NCBI RefSeq assembly: GCF_020622265.1
Contig: NZ_JACNMQ010000003.1
Coordinates: forward strand, 186,001-250,000
Source of the DNA: Halomonas sp. M20
Lineage (GTDB): Bacteria; Pseudomonadota; Gammaproteobacteria; Pseudomonadales; Halomonadaceae
Reading direction: 5' to 3'
Length of the DNA: 64,000 nt
Shown here piece by piece: positions 53,263-62,305 of this stretch (positions within the stretch are counted from its first letter, which is position 1; every line of letters starts with the position of its first letter). Below the pieces are notes generated by a model. That model searched no databases and was not told where the DNA came from. It saw only the letters and a program-made list of their open reading frames with translations. Made by a program: the position numbers and the translations under genes.

Positions 53263-54615
53263 TCAAACGATCCGGAATAAACGCTGTCGTGCCTTGTTCC
53301 TGAAAGGCGCGAATAGCGCGGATACCGGCTCCAGAAGAACCTGTCCGGCTGGCTGTAACGTGATTGCATTTGTCGTGAGCGTCACCAGGCCATCCTCGAC
53401 AAAGGGGGTTAGCGCCACCAATTCTGAGGCGAAATACTTGCGAAACACGATGTGATACCGCTCTTCTATCGCCTTGACCTCAACCCTATGGCGATCCAGC
53501 AGTTGATGAACGATCTCGCGTCGCAACAGGTCATCGAAATTCAACTTGTAGCCGCGCCATACAGGCAATCGGCCCTGATCGAGATGGTTGAAATAGTGAG
53601 ATAACCCCAGGGTATTCTGACTATAGCTATCGTCCAGCCGACTGAAGGCCCCAGCCCCTAGACCGATCAGATCGCAACTCCGACGGGGCGAATACCCACC
53701 CAAATCGTAGCGCAGAGTGTGCCTGTGCCAGTTCACTGTCAGGTCGTCTTCCGCCAAGGCGAAATGCCCCAAGCCAAGATGTTGGTAACCGGCTTCCTTG
53801 AAATGCAGGATGGCCTGCTGCAGATGCGCGAGGGGGAGTGTGGTGGTGGCGTTTTCAGCGTCGAAAAAACGGTGGTAGTAAAGGCTGACTTGATCCGGCC
53901 GTAGCGCGACCAGTTTGGCCAAGTCTGACTCGAAACTTGCGAGCGTCTGCTGCGGATAGCCGTAAGTCAATGTAATGCCCACACCCTGTAGCTGCGCTTG
54001 CCGCGCGGCGTCGATAAGCGGCACAAGAGATTCCACGCAAAACCTGCCGCTGCCCTGACCCGGGAATGATGTTTGAGTCCGTGCTATCAGGTTCAGGTGG
54101 GTGAATCCCAGCTCCCCAAGGAGTGCTATATACCCGGAAGAGGCGCTATCAGGTCTTATGTCGATGGTGGAGGTGGGCTGGTCGCCCTGAGCCAGCGAAA
54201 AGTGGTGTGTCAGTACGCCGAATAGCCTTTCCCACTGGGTATATTTCATGCAGGCCGATAAGTCGCCATTCACATGAACGTGCTCTATCTGGCGATCCTT
54301 GTCGAACAGAGCGGCTTGCAAAGCGATTTCGCGTTCGAAATGGCCAATATACTCATTGATGCAGGCTGTATGACGGGCAGTGTCTACCCCTGGACAAGTG
54401 TTTAGTTCGTCTAGATCATGGCTGGCAGGCAGACACAAGGAAACCGAGAGTGGTCTCGGGATCGGGTCTTCATTGCTGGCTTGAGCCGCCTGACGGTAGG
54501 CTTTCTCCGAGAAATCCTTGCGTAAATGCATCAGGGGAGAATAGGGCCCCTGGCAGGACTCGGTGCAAGCGTATTTTTCAAGTAAGGCGCGATCGAGCAC
54601 TACGTGGGCAACCAT
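53263..54615 (-). CDS. HemN-like protein without the radical-SAM cysteine motif
   Basis: The 450-aa protein aligns along its length with oxygen-independent coproporphyrinogen III oxidase HemN: N-terminal YSPLMHLRKDFSEKAYRQAA, GVGITLTYGYPQQTLASFES, YQHLGLGHFALAEDDL, DLIGLGAGAFSRLDDSYSQN and the C-terminal HemN_C domain. But the C-x-x-x-C-x-x-C cluster motif is replaced by LSVSLCLPASHDLDELNTC, and the SAM-binding G-G-G-T-P is replaced by VNGDLSACM. It is therefore unlikely to perform radical-SAM oxidation. It lies just downstream of anr on the same strand; a haem-binding or regulatory role is a guess. Confidence 0.85.
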   Translation of the reverse strand: MVAHVVLDRALLEKYACTESCQGPYSPLMHLRKDFSEKAYRQAAQASNEDPIPRPLSVSLCLPASHDLDELNTCPGVDTARHTACINEYIGHFEREIALQAALFDKDRQIEHVHVNGDLSACMKYTQWERLFGVLTHHFSLAQGDQPTSTIDIRPDSASSGYIALLGELGFTHLNLIARTQTSFPGQGSGRFCVESLVPLIDAARQAQLQGVGITLTYGYPQQTLASFESDLAKLVALRPDQVSLYYHRFFDAENATTTLPLAHLQQAILHFKEAGYQHLGLGHFALAEDDLTVNWHRHTLRYDLGGYSPRRSCDLIGLGAGAFSRLDDSYSQNTLGLSHYFNHLDQGRLPVWRGYKLNFDDLLRREIVHQLLDRHRVEVKAIEERYHIVFRKYFASELVALTPFVEDGLVTLTTNAITLQPAGQVLLEPVSALFAPFRNKARQRLFRIV

Positions 54616-54722
54616 CCTGTGTCCTTAGCCAAGGATCTTTGCACTCACTATAGTTAGTGACGCCCCGTAGGATGTTGACTTAAGTCACGTCTGCTCGATC
54701 GTTCCACTGATAGGGTGGTACT

Positions 54723-55490
54723 TCATCCGCTGCGACGGCAGGCGTTCGGAGTCGCCTCGGGTGCCGTTCCATAGGCCAGTTCCGTCAAGGCAGATTTATC
54801 GGCAATATTAATTTCCTTGCCGGCGATGTCGAGAAGGCCTTGCTCTTCCAGGCGACGGAAGGTGCGGCTCATGGTTTCAGGCACCAATCCAAGATAATTG
54901 CCCAGATCCAGGCGTGACATGGGTAGGCGGAAACGATTGCCGGACAGGCCTCGTCTGACGAAGCGCTCGGAGAAATTTAGAAGGATGGCGGCGAGACGTT
55001 GCTCCGCAGAACGGCGGGTGAGCAATTGGGCAGTACCTTGCTCCGTGACCAGTTCGCGGCTCATGATGCGAACCAGCTGCTGTTGCAACTTGGGCGCCTT
55101 CTCACCCAGCACTTCAAGCGCATGGAACGGAATCTCGCAGACACTCGAGGTTTCCATGGCGATAGCGGCGCAGGCATGTCGATCGGATGTGATGGCTTCA
55201 AGCCCGATTACCTCGCCGGGGAAATGAAAACCGGTGATATGCTCATCGCCATTGGCCAGCAGACTCGATGTCTTGATGGAACCGGTACGCACCGCATAAA
55301 TGGCATTGAAAGGGTGGCCGGATTGAAACAAATAGTCGCCCCGGGCAATTGGTTTGCGGCGTTGAACGATCTCCTCGAGCTTGGACACCTCTGCCAGGGA
55401 AAGGGAGTCGGGCAGACAGAGTTCGCGCAGACGGCAATTGCGACAGCTGTCACGCACCTCATTGACTGCAGCAACACGGGGCAGGGACAT
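54723..55490 (-). CDS. anr: ANR/FNR-type oxygen-sensing transcription regulator
   Basis: The 255-aa CRP/FNR regulator has the [4Fe-4S] cysteines in CRNCRLRELC (C-x2-C-x5-C) plus a later Cys in RHACAAIAMETS, a cNMP-like beta-roll and an HTH with LVPETMSRTFRRLEEQG, the FNR-type recognition helix (E-x-x-S-R). ATG 55490 follows GGAGGAAAGC. It switches on anaerobic genes; ANR-type boxes lie upstream of two narK genes in this window. Confidence 0.94.
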   Translation of the reverse strand: MSLPRVAAVNEVRDSCRNCRLRELCLPDSLSLAEVSKLEEIVQRRKPIARGDYLFQSGHPFNAIYAVRTGSIKTSSLLANGDEHITGFHFPGEVIGLEAITSDRHACAAIAMETSSVCEIPFHALEVLGEKAPKLQQQLVRIMSRELVTEQGTAQLLTRRSAEQRLAAILLNFSERFVRRGLSGNRFRLPMSRLDLGNYLGLVPETMSRTFRRLEEQGLLDIAGKEINIADKSALTELAYGTAPEATPNACRRSG

Positions 55491-55573
55491 GCTTTCCTCC
55501 TCACTGTGAGCCTTGCCTTTATGTAAAGAATGCTGACGCAGGGTTAGCAAGGGCTCGATGATCGTAAATACAT

Positions 55574-55601
55574 AGTATAGGTTAAACGGGTGGGTACCCA
55601 A
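55574..55601 (-). promoter_or_regulatory. Candidate anr promoter
   Basis: Minus strand: TTGGGT (55596-55601), 16-nt spacer, TATACT (55574-55579). The start codon is 84 nt downstream. Confidence 0.4.
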
Positions 55602-55690
55602 GGGTGAAAATGGACAAGTCGACTAGCGTAGCAAGGACTCGAGCTTATTGTCGGCAGAAATGGTATTTACTTTAGAAGGAGTAAGTCTTT

Positions 55691-56008
55691 ATGTCTCAAC
55701 AGAATTTGCCTTCCGGCGCCGGTGAAGTTGCCGAACAGTATCCTGAAGTATGGAATGCTTATGCCGCTCTGGGAGAAGCCTGCGCCAAGTCGGGGCCGCT
55801 GGATGAGCGCACCCGCCGCCTGGTCAAGCTGGCGTTGGCGGTAGGGGCACGTTCCGAGGGCGCGGTGCATTCCCACACGAGGCGTGCCCTGGAAGAATCC
55901 ATCGGTGCCGAGGAACTCAGGCAGGTGGCCATGATGTCGATCCCCACCCTGGGTTTCCCCGCTGCCGTAGCGGCTCTGACCTGGATCGAAGATGTCACCG
56001 AGAAATGA
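55691..56008 (+). CDS. Carboxymuconolactone decarboxylase-family protein lacking CxxC
   Basis: The 105-aa protein has the CMD fold pattern (EVWNAYAALGEACAKSGPLD, RTRRLVKLALAVGARSEGAV) but the usual redox site C-x-x-C-x-x-x-H reads AVHSHTRRA: both cysteines are missing. AAGGAG precedes the ATG. It is divergent from anr and convergent with narK1, and may belong to the anaerobic regulon. Function unknown; not an AhpD-type peroxidase. Confidence 0.85.
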   Translation: MSQQNLPSGAGEVAEQYPEVWNAYAALGEACAKSGPLDERTRRLVKLALAVGARSEGAVHSHTRRALEESIGAEELRQVAMMSIPTLGFPAAVAALTWIEDVTEK

Positions 56009-56017
56009 TGCTACACG

Positions 56018-56040
56018 GCCCCGGAGGGTGAATCCGGGGC
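56018..56040. terminator. Hairpin between the CMD-like gene and narK1
   Basis: An 8-bp stem GCCCCGGA/TCCGGGGC with a 7-nt loop lies between two convergent genes, 22 nt beyond the narK1 stop. No T-run, so terminator strength is uncertain. Confidence 0.4.
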
Positions 56041-56062
56041 AGCACCTGCCAAGATGAGGTCT

Positions 56063-57421
56063 TCAGCGTTCGGTAGAATGCTCGCCATTGGAATGGTGCT
56101 TGGCATAAGCCGCCGCCGGCGCCTGAATCTCGGGGAGATAGCGAAAATGCTCCTCCGCTAGCTCCGGCACGCGCTGACGTTCCATGCGACGAATCGCTCC
56201 GTGCATCCAGACAAGCGACACAGCCACTAGAACGAACAGCACCATGTAGGAACTGGTCCACACCCCGGTAAGATCGAGCACCGCACCGAACAGGATCGGC
56301 AGGAAGAAGCCACCCAGGCCACCGATCATGCCCACCAAGCCGCCCACGGAGCCCACGTTCTGCGGGTAATAGACCGGGATGTGCTTGTACACCGCCGCCT
56401 TGCCCAACGACATGAAGAAGCCCAGCAGTACGGTGAGCACCACCACGCCCCATAGCGGCATGGCCAGGGTGAAGGCGATCTCGCCCTCCTTGCCCTGTAC
56501 CACGTAGCTGGTTTCCGGATAGGCGAGCAGGAACAGGCACACCAGCGAGGCGATGAAGGTAAGGTACATGATCGCCCGGGCGCCGTAGCGATCCGACATC
56601 CAGCCGCCCAATGCACGGAACACGCTGGCCGGCAGGGTGTAGAGCGCCGCCAGGGTGCCCGCCACGGCGATGCTCACCTCATAGGCACCGACATAATAGC
56701 GCGGTAGGTAGGAGGCCAGCGCCACGAAGGCGCCGAATACGAAGAAGTAGTAGAGCGAGAAGCGCCACACCTGGATATGCTTGAGTGGCTCAAGCTGAGC
56801 CATTGCCGAGGTGGCCTTTCCTCCACTACCGCGCCGCGCGCGGGTCAGCGGATCTTCCTTGGTGAATATCCAGAAGATCACCGCCATTACCGCCAGCACG
56901 ATGGCATAGACCACCGCCGTACGCTGCCAACCCACCGCCAGCAGCAGGAAGGGCGCGGCGAAGTTGGTCACCGCGGCGCCCATGTTGCCGGCCCCGAAGA
57001 TGCCCAGCGCCGTGCCTTGTTTCTCCTTCTCGAACCAGTAGGAGGTATAGGCGATGCCGACGATGAAGGAACCACCGGCGAGCCCGACACCCAAGGCGGC
57101 CACCAGGAACATGGCGTAGGTTTCGACGTAGGAGAGCAGGAAGACGCACACTGCGGTGATCAGCATCAACAGGCTGAATACCCGGCGCCCACCGAACTGC
57201 TCGGTCCAGATGCCGAGGAAGATACGGCTGATGGAGCCGGTCAATATCGGGGTGGCCACCAGGATGCCGAACTGGGTCTCGTTGAGGCCCAGGTCCTGTT
57301 TGATCTTGATGCCGATGATGGAAAATATCGTCCACACTGCAAAACAGGTGGTGAATGCCAGGGTACTGAGTGTCAGTGCCTGGTACTGCTGAGGTCGAGT
57401 CACCCCGTCGAGATGGTTCAT
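56063..57421 (-). CDS. narK: Nitrate/nitrite transporter, NarK1 type
   Basis: The 452-aa MFS transporter has 12 membrane segments. The two substrate-binding arginines of the NarK family are present in TGSISRIFLGIWTEQFGG and ASVFRALGGWMSDRYG. The type I (narK1) subgroup fits KIKQDLGLNETQFGILVATP. ATG 57421 was chosen; the frame runs further to 57490. An ANR/FNR box lies 63-76 nt upstream. A terminator upstream separates it from narK2, so it has its own promoter. Confidence 0.9.
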   Translation of the reverse strand: MNHLDGVTRPQQYQALTLSTLAFTTCFAVWTIFSIIGIKIKQDLGLNETQFGILVATPILTGSISRIFLGIWTEQFGGRRVFSLLMLITAVCVFLLSYVETYAMFLVAALGVGLAGGSFIVGIAYTSYWFEKEKQGTALGIFGAGNMGAAVTNFAAPFLLLAVGWQRTAVVYAIVLAVMAVIFWIFTKEDPLTRARRGSGGKATSAMAQLEPLKHIQVWRFSLYYFFVFGAFVALASYLPRYYVGAYEVSIAVAGTLAALYTLPASVFRALGGWMSDRYGARAIMYLTFIASLVCLFLLAYPETSYVVQGKEGEIAFTLAMPLWGVVVLTVLLGFFMSLGKAAVYKHIPVYYPQNVGSVGGLVGMIGGLGGFFLPILFGAVLDLTGVWTSSYMVLFVLVAVSLVWMHGAIRRMERQRVPELAEEHFRYLPEIQAPAAAYAKHHSNGEHSTER

Positions 57422-57483
57422 GGCTTGTTCCTGCGTGGCTTGGGAGAACGGTGTCAAGCTGACACACTGCATGCGGCCTGGTC

Positions 57484-57497
57484 TTGACATGAATCAA
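57484..57497 (-). promoter_or_regulatory. ANR/FNR box upstream of narK1
   Basis: TTGACATGAATCAA matches TTGAT-N4-ATCAA with one mismatch. Its centre is ~69 nt before the narK1 start, suitable for FNR-type activation. Confidence 0.75.
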
Positions 57498-57557
57498 TTC
57501 AATGAAGCGGCTCCCTCCTTTGCGCCGATGGCTATATCCAAGGAGGTAGCTATCTCT

Positions 57558-57584
57558 AAAAAAAGCCCGAGCGTTGGCTCGGGC
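57558..57584 (-). terminator. Terminator after narK2
   Basis: Minus strand: GCCCGAGC, 4-nt loop, GCTCGGGC, then seven T. It lies directly after the narK2 stop and before the narK1 promoter. Confidence 0.9.
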
Positions 57585-57590
57585 GTCTCA

Positions 57591-59243
57591 TCACGGGTTC
57601 TTCACGTAGGCGTTCTTGCGCAGATAGAACCACCAGTTGACCACCAGGCAGGCGGCGTAGAAGACGGCGAAACCGTACATGGCCATTTCCGGGGTACCGG
57701 CCTTGATCTGTTCGCCGATGACGCGCGGAGCGATGAAAGCGCCGTAGGCGGCCACGGCGGAGGTCCAGCCCAGTACCGGGCCCTTCTGCTGCACGTTGAA
57801 GATCACCCCGATACTGCGGAAGGTGGAACCGTTGCCAATGCCACTGGCGGCAAACAGCACGATGAACAGCGCCAGGAACATCCAGAAGTACTGGTTCGGG
57901 TCGGTGGCGTTGTAGGCCAGCATCATCACGTAGCCCACCGCGGCGGAGGCCACCACCATGATCACCGAGATGATCTGGGTGACGATGGCGCCGCCGACCT
58001 TGTCGGAAATCCAGCCGCCCACCGGGCGGATCAGGGCGCCGACGAAGGGACCCATCCAGGCCCAGGTCAGGGCGCTGGGCGCGTCCGGGTTGGCGACTCT
58101 CGTCATGGCGCCGTCGGCGGCGACCTCCATCATGTTGCCGAAGATGACGGTGATGGAAAGCGGCAGGGCGGCGGAGAAGCCAATGAAAGAGCCGAAGGTG
58201 GCGGTATAGATAATGGTCATCGCCCAGGTGTGCTTGTCGCGGAAGATGGCGTACTGGGTCTTGATGCTGGTCTTGATGGCGCCCGGCAGCAGCAGCAACA
58301 GTCCTAAGGTCAAGAGGATGGTGATGGGCAGAGCCAACCACATGTTGATCCAGTCCAGCGCGATCATGCCGACCACTGAGGCGATGAGCCCGAGTGCATA
58401 CAGCCCGATGATCTTGCCGAAGGCGGCCGGCGGCGTGCCGGGATTCGGCGTGACGGTGCGCAGGTTGTTCATGCCGAACCAGCCTGCAAAGGCCAGCGGG
58501 ATCAAAAAGACCAACCAGATGAAGCCGGCGTTCTGAATCCAGGTGTCGGTGCCCGCCTCGATGCGTCCGATCAGGGTGCCGCTGGCGCGGGTCAGCTCCA
58601 TCGGGTCGCCGGCAATGGCGCCGAAGATGCCGACGGTCATCACCAGCGGGATCAGGATCTGCATGGTGGTGACGCCGAAGTTGCCCAGCCCAGCGTTCAT
58701 GCCCAGGGCGTAGCCTTGCTGCTTCTTGGGGTAGAAGGTCGAGATGTTGCTCATGGAACAGGCGAAGTTGCCGCCGCCAATGCCGGAGAGCAGCGCAAGG
58801 GCTTGGAACACCCACAGCGGCGTGCCCGAATTCATCAGCGCCAAGCCGGTCCCGAGTGCCGGAATCATCAGCAGCGCAGTGGTCAGGAAGATGGTGTTGC
58901 GCCCGCCGGCAATGCGGATCATGAACGAGGCGGGAATACGCAGCGTGGCGCCGGCGAGTCCGGCGATGGCGGTCAGGGTGAAGAGTTGATCGACCGTGAA
59001 GTGAAAGCCCAGGTTGCGCATTTGCGTGGTGATCATGCCCCACATCAACCACACGGCGAAGCCCATCAGCAGGCTGGGAATCGAGATCCACAGGTTGCGG
59101 GTGGCGATCTTCTTGCCTTCCCGATTCCAGAATTCTTCGTTTTCGGTGTCCCAGTGCTCGATATCGGCATTCGCACGTCTCCGGCCACCGCCGGCATGGT
59201 TGCTTGTGGCACCACCATGGTCAAGGTCTACGTTTCCGGTCAT
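57591..59243 (-). CDS. narK: Nitrate/nitrite antiporter, NarK2 type
   Basis: The 550-aa MFS protein has the E. coli NarK-like start FWNREGKKIATRNLWISIPS, both substrate arginines (GATLRIPASFMIRIAGG; GALIRPVGGWISDKVGG) and the NS motifs GGGNFACSMSNISTFYPKKQ and SGIGNGSTFRSIGVIF. The length above 500 aa reflects an N-terminal extension and an inserted loop (~185-225). ATG 59243 follows GGGGGAG; ATG 59282 is possible. An ANR box lies 52-65 nt upstream. Confidence 0.92.
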   Translation of the reverse strand: MTGNVDLDHGGATSNHAGGGRRRANADIEHWDTENEEFWNREGKKIATRNLWISIPSLLMGFAVWLMWGMITTQMRNLGFHFTVDQLFTLTAIAGLAGATLRIPASFMIRIAGGRNTIFLTTALLMIPALGTGLALMNSGTPLWVFQALALLSGIGGGNFACSMSNISTFYPKKQQGYALGMNAGLGNFGVTTMQILIPLVMTVGIFGAIAGDPMELTRASGTLIGRIEAGTDTWIQNAGFIWLVFLIPLAFAGWFGMNNLRTVTPNPGTPPAAFGKIIGLYALGLIASVVGMIALDWINMWLALPITILLTLGLLLLLPGAIKTSIKTQYAIFRDKHTWAMTIIYTATFGSFIGFSAALPLSITVIFGNMMEVAADGAMTRVANPDAPSALTWAWMGPFVGALIRPVGGWISDKVGGAIVTQIISVIMVVASAAVGYVMMLAYNATDPNQYFWMFLALFIVLFAASGIGNGSTFRSIGVIFNVQQKGPVLGWTSAVAAYGAFIAPRVIGEQIKAGTPEMAMYGFAVFYAACLVVNWWFYLRKNAYVKNP

Positions 59244-59294
59244 GACTCCCCCAATCGATGAGTATGCAAGGCGCCTTGTCATGCCCTCTCGAGA

Positions 59295-59308
59295 TTGAGC
59301 AAGATCAA
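59295..59308 (-). promoter_or_regulatory. ANR/FNR box upstream of narK2
   Basis: TTGAGCAAGATCAA (plus-strand reading) matches TTGAT-N4-ATCAA with one mismatch. Centre is ~58 nt before the narK2 start. Confidence 0.75.
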
Positions 59309-59523
59309 GAGACAAGGCTTTAAGGCGCAAGATACGCCCTCTCTATAGGGGGGGGAACTGACGAAAAAAGCTGCAAAAGCAGGTAGATACCACTTTCGAG
59401 ATAGAAGAAGATGTATTTTATCTGTTTGTTGGTAAAGCGTTTTTTGTGCGCTGTGACGGAAAAATCAATGCGTCTTGATGGCTCGCTGCTTTTTGGAGGT
59501 ATCCACGAAAATCGAGGTCTGGC

Positions 59524-60198
59524 TCAGTCGCCGAGGTTGGCCTGCACTGCCCACACCGCCGCTTCCACCCGGGAGCGCAGGTTGAGTTTCTTGAGCAGAT
59601 GCTTGACGTGGACCTTGACCGTGCCTTCGGTGATGTCGAGCTTGCGCGCGATCAGCTTGTTGGAAAGTCCGGCGGCGAGCTCGCGCAGGATTTCACGCTC
59701 GCGCTGGGTCAGGCTATGCACATCTGGTGTGGTTGGCTTGTTGCGCTGGTTACGCAGGGCTTCCGCAAGTAATACCGTGAGGCTGTCGCTGATCACCATG
59801 CGCCCCAGTCCCGCTTGGCGTATCTGGCGCACCATTTCGTCTGGGTCCATGTCTTTGAGCAGATAGCCATCGGCACCGGCACGTAGGGCGGCGACCACGT
59901 CCTCTTCGTGGTCCGATACCGTGAACATCACTACGCGACCGGCATAGTTTGCTTCGCGCAAGCGCTTCAGGGTCTCGATGCCATTCATGCCCGGCATATT
60001 GAGATCCAGCAGGATCATGTCCGGATCGAGTTCTTCAGCGAGACGCAGGCCTTCTTCCGGATCGCCGGTCTCGCCCACCAGTTCCAGATCGTCTTCGAGT
60101 TCCAGCAATTGTGCGACCCCACGGCGCAATAGTGGATGATCGTCGATGATCAAAAGCGTGGCGGGTGTTTCCTGAACGGACTTGGCGGAGTCGGCCAT
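59524..60198 (-). CDS. narL: Nitrate response regulator NarL
   Basis: The 224-aa protein has a receiver domain ([20 protein letters not shown]; phosphorylated Asp in [12 protein letters not shown]) and a LuxR-type HTH ([40 protein letters not shown]). It follows narX by 6 nt on the same strand. It probably controls the narK genes and narG in response to nitrate or nitrite. Confidence 0.94.
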   Translation of the reverse strand: MADSAKSVQETPATLLIIDDHPLLRRGVAQLLELEDDLELVGETGDPEEGLRLAEELDPDMILLDLNMPGMNGIETLKRLREANYAGRVVMFTVSDHEEDVVAALRAGADGYLLKDMDPDEMVRQIRQAGLGRMVISDSLTVLLAEALRNQRNKPTTPDVHSLTQREREILRELAAGLSNKLIARKLDITEGTVKVHVKHLLKKLNLRSRVEAAVWAVQANLGD

Positions 60199-60204
60199 CG
60201 TCGC

Positions 60205-62109
60205 TTATTCCCTGTGGTTGGTGGTGGTGGCTACATCGCGCGCACCGTGCCCCGGTTGGCGGGCAATCAGGCGGGCAGTTTGCGGCGTGAACCTCAGTGC
60301 CACCAGGGTGCCGCCGGCGGCACGATTGCCAAGTGTTAGTTCGCCGCCCAAGGTCTGCGCACGATCGCTCATGATCACCAGGCCATAATGCATCGCCGGC
60401 GAGTTGTTGTCTTTGAGACCCACACCGTCATCCTCGATCTGAAGCAACAACTGGGCATTGCTAAAATGCAGCGAGACGGCGGCCCAATGTGCATGAGCAT
60501 GCTTATGGGTATTGGCCAGAGCCTCGCGCACGATCTGCAGGACGTGGATCTCCTCGTTAGGATTGAGCAGGTACGGCGGGAGGTCGTAGAAGAATTCCAC
60601 TGGCGCCCCCATGCGCTCGGCGAACTCCTCGGTGGTTTGCAGCAAGGTAGACTTGAGCCCGGGACCTTCGAGCTTCAAGCGAAACGTCGTGAGTAACTCC
60701 CTGAGTTGTCGATAAGCGCTGTTAAGGCCGGTACGCAGCTCGTCGAAGACTGCCGCCTGCGTCTCCCGCGAAGCATTCTTCTGCTGCATGCGCTCCAGAC
60801 GCGCCACCTGCATCTTTAGATAAGAAAGCGACTGGGCCAGGGAGTCGTGCAGCTCCCGGGCGATGATGGTGCGCTCGTTCATCAGCGTCACCTGTTGCTG
60901 CTCCTCGATGCGTCGTTGCAGGTAGACCGCAGTGGCCAATTGATCACTCAGAGCGTTGAGCAGACGACGAGTGCTGTCGCTCAGGGGCGTGGTTTTGGCG
61001 TGCCAGATTTCCAGGGTGCCGAGCAGCTCATTACCCATGTTGATTGGAAGCAGCAGGCATTCGCGCTCCGCGTCCGGCTCGAGCTCGAGCGAGTGGGGCT
61101 CGATCAGGCAGGCATGACACTCCCAATCCCGGCAGTAGTCGGGGCGAGTAGTCGAATGGGTAGCCAAAACGGGGGTCGGTTGTTGATCGAATGAATCGTT
61201 GAGCGATAGCTGAATGGGGCCGATGTCGAGCAAGGTTTCGAGCTCACGCAACATGGGCGCTGCGCTGGCACACAGGTCGTTGCCGCCGCCATAGAGAAAG
61301 CGGCTGCCATCGTGCAGGATCTGCATGGCCTGGTTACTGCGCTGAAGTTCCTGCTGCTTGGTTGACACCCGATCTTCCAGGGCCGCATAGCTCGATCCCA
61401 GCTCCTTGGCCATGGTGTCCAGGGTCCGACCGAGTAATGCCAGTTCATCGTTACCTCGCAGATGGCTGCGTGGGCGGAAGTTGTGGTGCGCAACCTCTCG
61501 GGCCAGGGAGACCAGCTGGCGTAACGGAATGACCAGGTTGTGGCGAATATCGTAGAGGGCGATGGCCACCACCGCTGCAGTGAGGATCAGAAACAAGATC
61601 TGCAGGGCACTGATCAGTCGAATCTTCGACTCGGCGTTCTGTTCGAGCAGCGTCACCATATGGTCGATATCGCCCACCAGATCATCCAATGTTTCGCGCA
61701 ACGCCTGATCATCCAAGCGCTCCTCCTGGAGAGAGGTTTTGACCTGAGGCGCAAGCTCCTGCTCCCAGCGGGCCAGCAGGCGGCGATACTCTTCGCGTAA
61801 TTCATGATCATCGGCCGCCGGGATGGCGCCCACTAATTCATGACTGGTCAGGCGCTCGCGAAAGCGCGTGATCAGTCGTTCGACCTGCTCGCGCCGGGAA
61901 GCATCGGGTTGTTGCTGATAATAAAGTAGGGCGGCGGCGATCTGATAACTGTTCATGCGCAACGAGCCAGCCATGTTGATGGCGGCAGCGTCCCCTCGAC
62001 TGCTGTTCGCAACACTCATGGTCACGACGATGCTGATTAGCACCATGGCAGTGATCGCCAGTAGCGAGGCGACGATGCGTGCCACCAGGGAACGTTGCAA
62101 CAGTCTCAT
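60205..62109 (-). CDS. narX: Nitrate/nitrite sensor histidine kinase NarX
   Basis: The 634-aa kinase has TM1 (~10-33), a periplasmic type IV pili-like sensor with the P-box-like INMAGSLRMNSYQIAAALLY, TM2 (~165-187), HAMP, a central cysteine-containing module (YCRDWECHACLIEP), a HisKA_3 site in ARELHDSLAQSLSYLKMQVA and an HATPase with EALANTHKHAHAHWAA and DDGVGL. It is paired with NarL downstream. Confidence 0.94.
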   Translation of the reverse strand: MRLLQRSLVARIVASLLAITAMVLISIVVTMSVANSSRGDAAAINMAGSLRMNSYQIAAALLYYQQQPDASRREQVERLITRFRERLTSHELVGAIPAADDHELREEYRRLLARWEQELAPQVKTSLQEERLDDQALRETLDDLVGDIDHMVTLLEQNAESKIRLISALQILFLILTAAVVAIALYDIRHNLVIPLRQLVSLAREVAHHNFRPRSHLRGNDELALLGRTLDTMAKELGSSYAALEDRVSTKQQELQRSNQAMQILHDGSRFLYGGGNDLCASAAPMLRELETLLDIGPIQLSLNDSFDQQPTPVLATHSTTRPDYCRDWECHACLIEPHSLELEPDAERECLLLPINMGNELLGTLEIWHAKTTPLSDSTRRLLNALSDQLATAVYLQRRIEEQQQVTLMNERTIIARELHDSLAQSLSYLKMQVARLERMQQKNASRETQAAVFDELRTGLNSAYRQLRELLTTFRLKLEGPGLKSTLLQTTEEFAERMGAPVEFFYDLPPYLLNPNEEIHVLQIVREALANTHKHAHAHWAAVSLHFSNAQLLLQIEDDGVGLKDNNSPAMHYGLVIMSDRAQTLGGELTLGNRAAGGTLVALRFTPQTARLIARQPGHGARDVATTTNHRE

Positions 62110-62305
62110 TGCGGTTGAAATCCTCTCGCTACCGAGGCCGTTGGTATCAGCCTCAACACGCAGATTTAGAAGTAAAAGCTCTACTACTTTACTTGGTCAA
62201 GTACGAACCCTCAAAGCCTACCTCAAAGGAGTTACTCCCGATGCCCTTTTGACGCTGGGCGATGGCGTCGTGAAAATTTCTCTGATCACTCATGAGTCTT
62301 CCGGT

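Noticed and set aside
57420-58307. A 295-codon plus-strand frame rich in His, Asp and Gly
   Set aside because: It is the antisense shadow of narK1 and narK2 membrane-helix codons; no start context or domain.
62185-62200. TACTTGGTCAAGTA palindrome as an ANR/FNR site near narX and the third NarK-like gene
   Set aside because: The arms do not match TTGAT-N4-ATCAA; the spacing is wrong. It may be another operator but nothing supports a specific one.
61955-62305. N-terminal extension of the third NarK-like frame
   Set aside because: It overlaps narX antisense and would add ~117 residues of poor composition before the first membrane segment.
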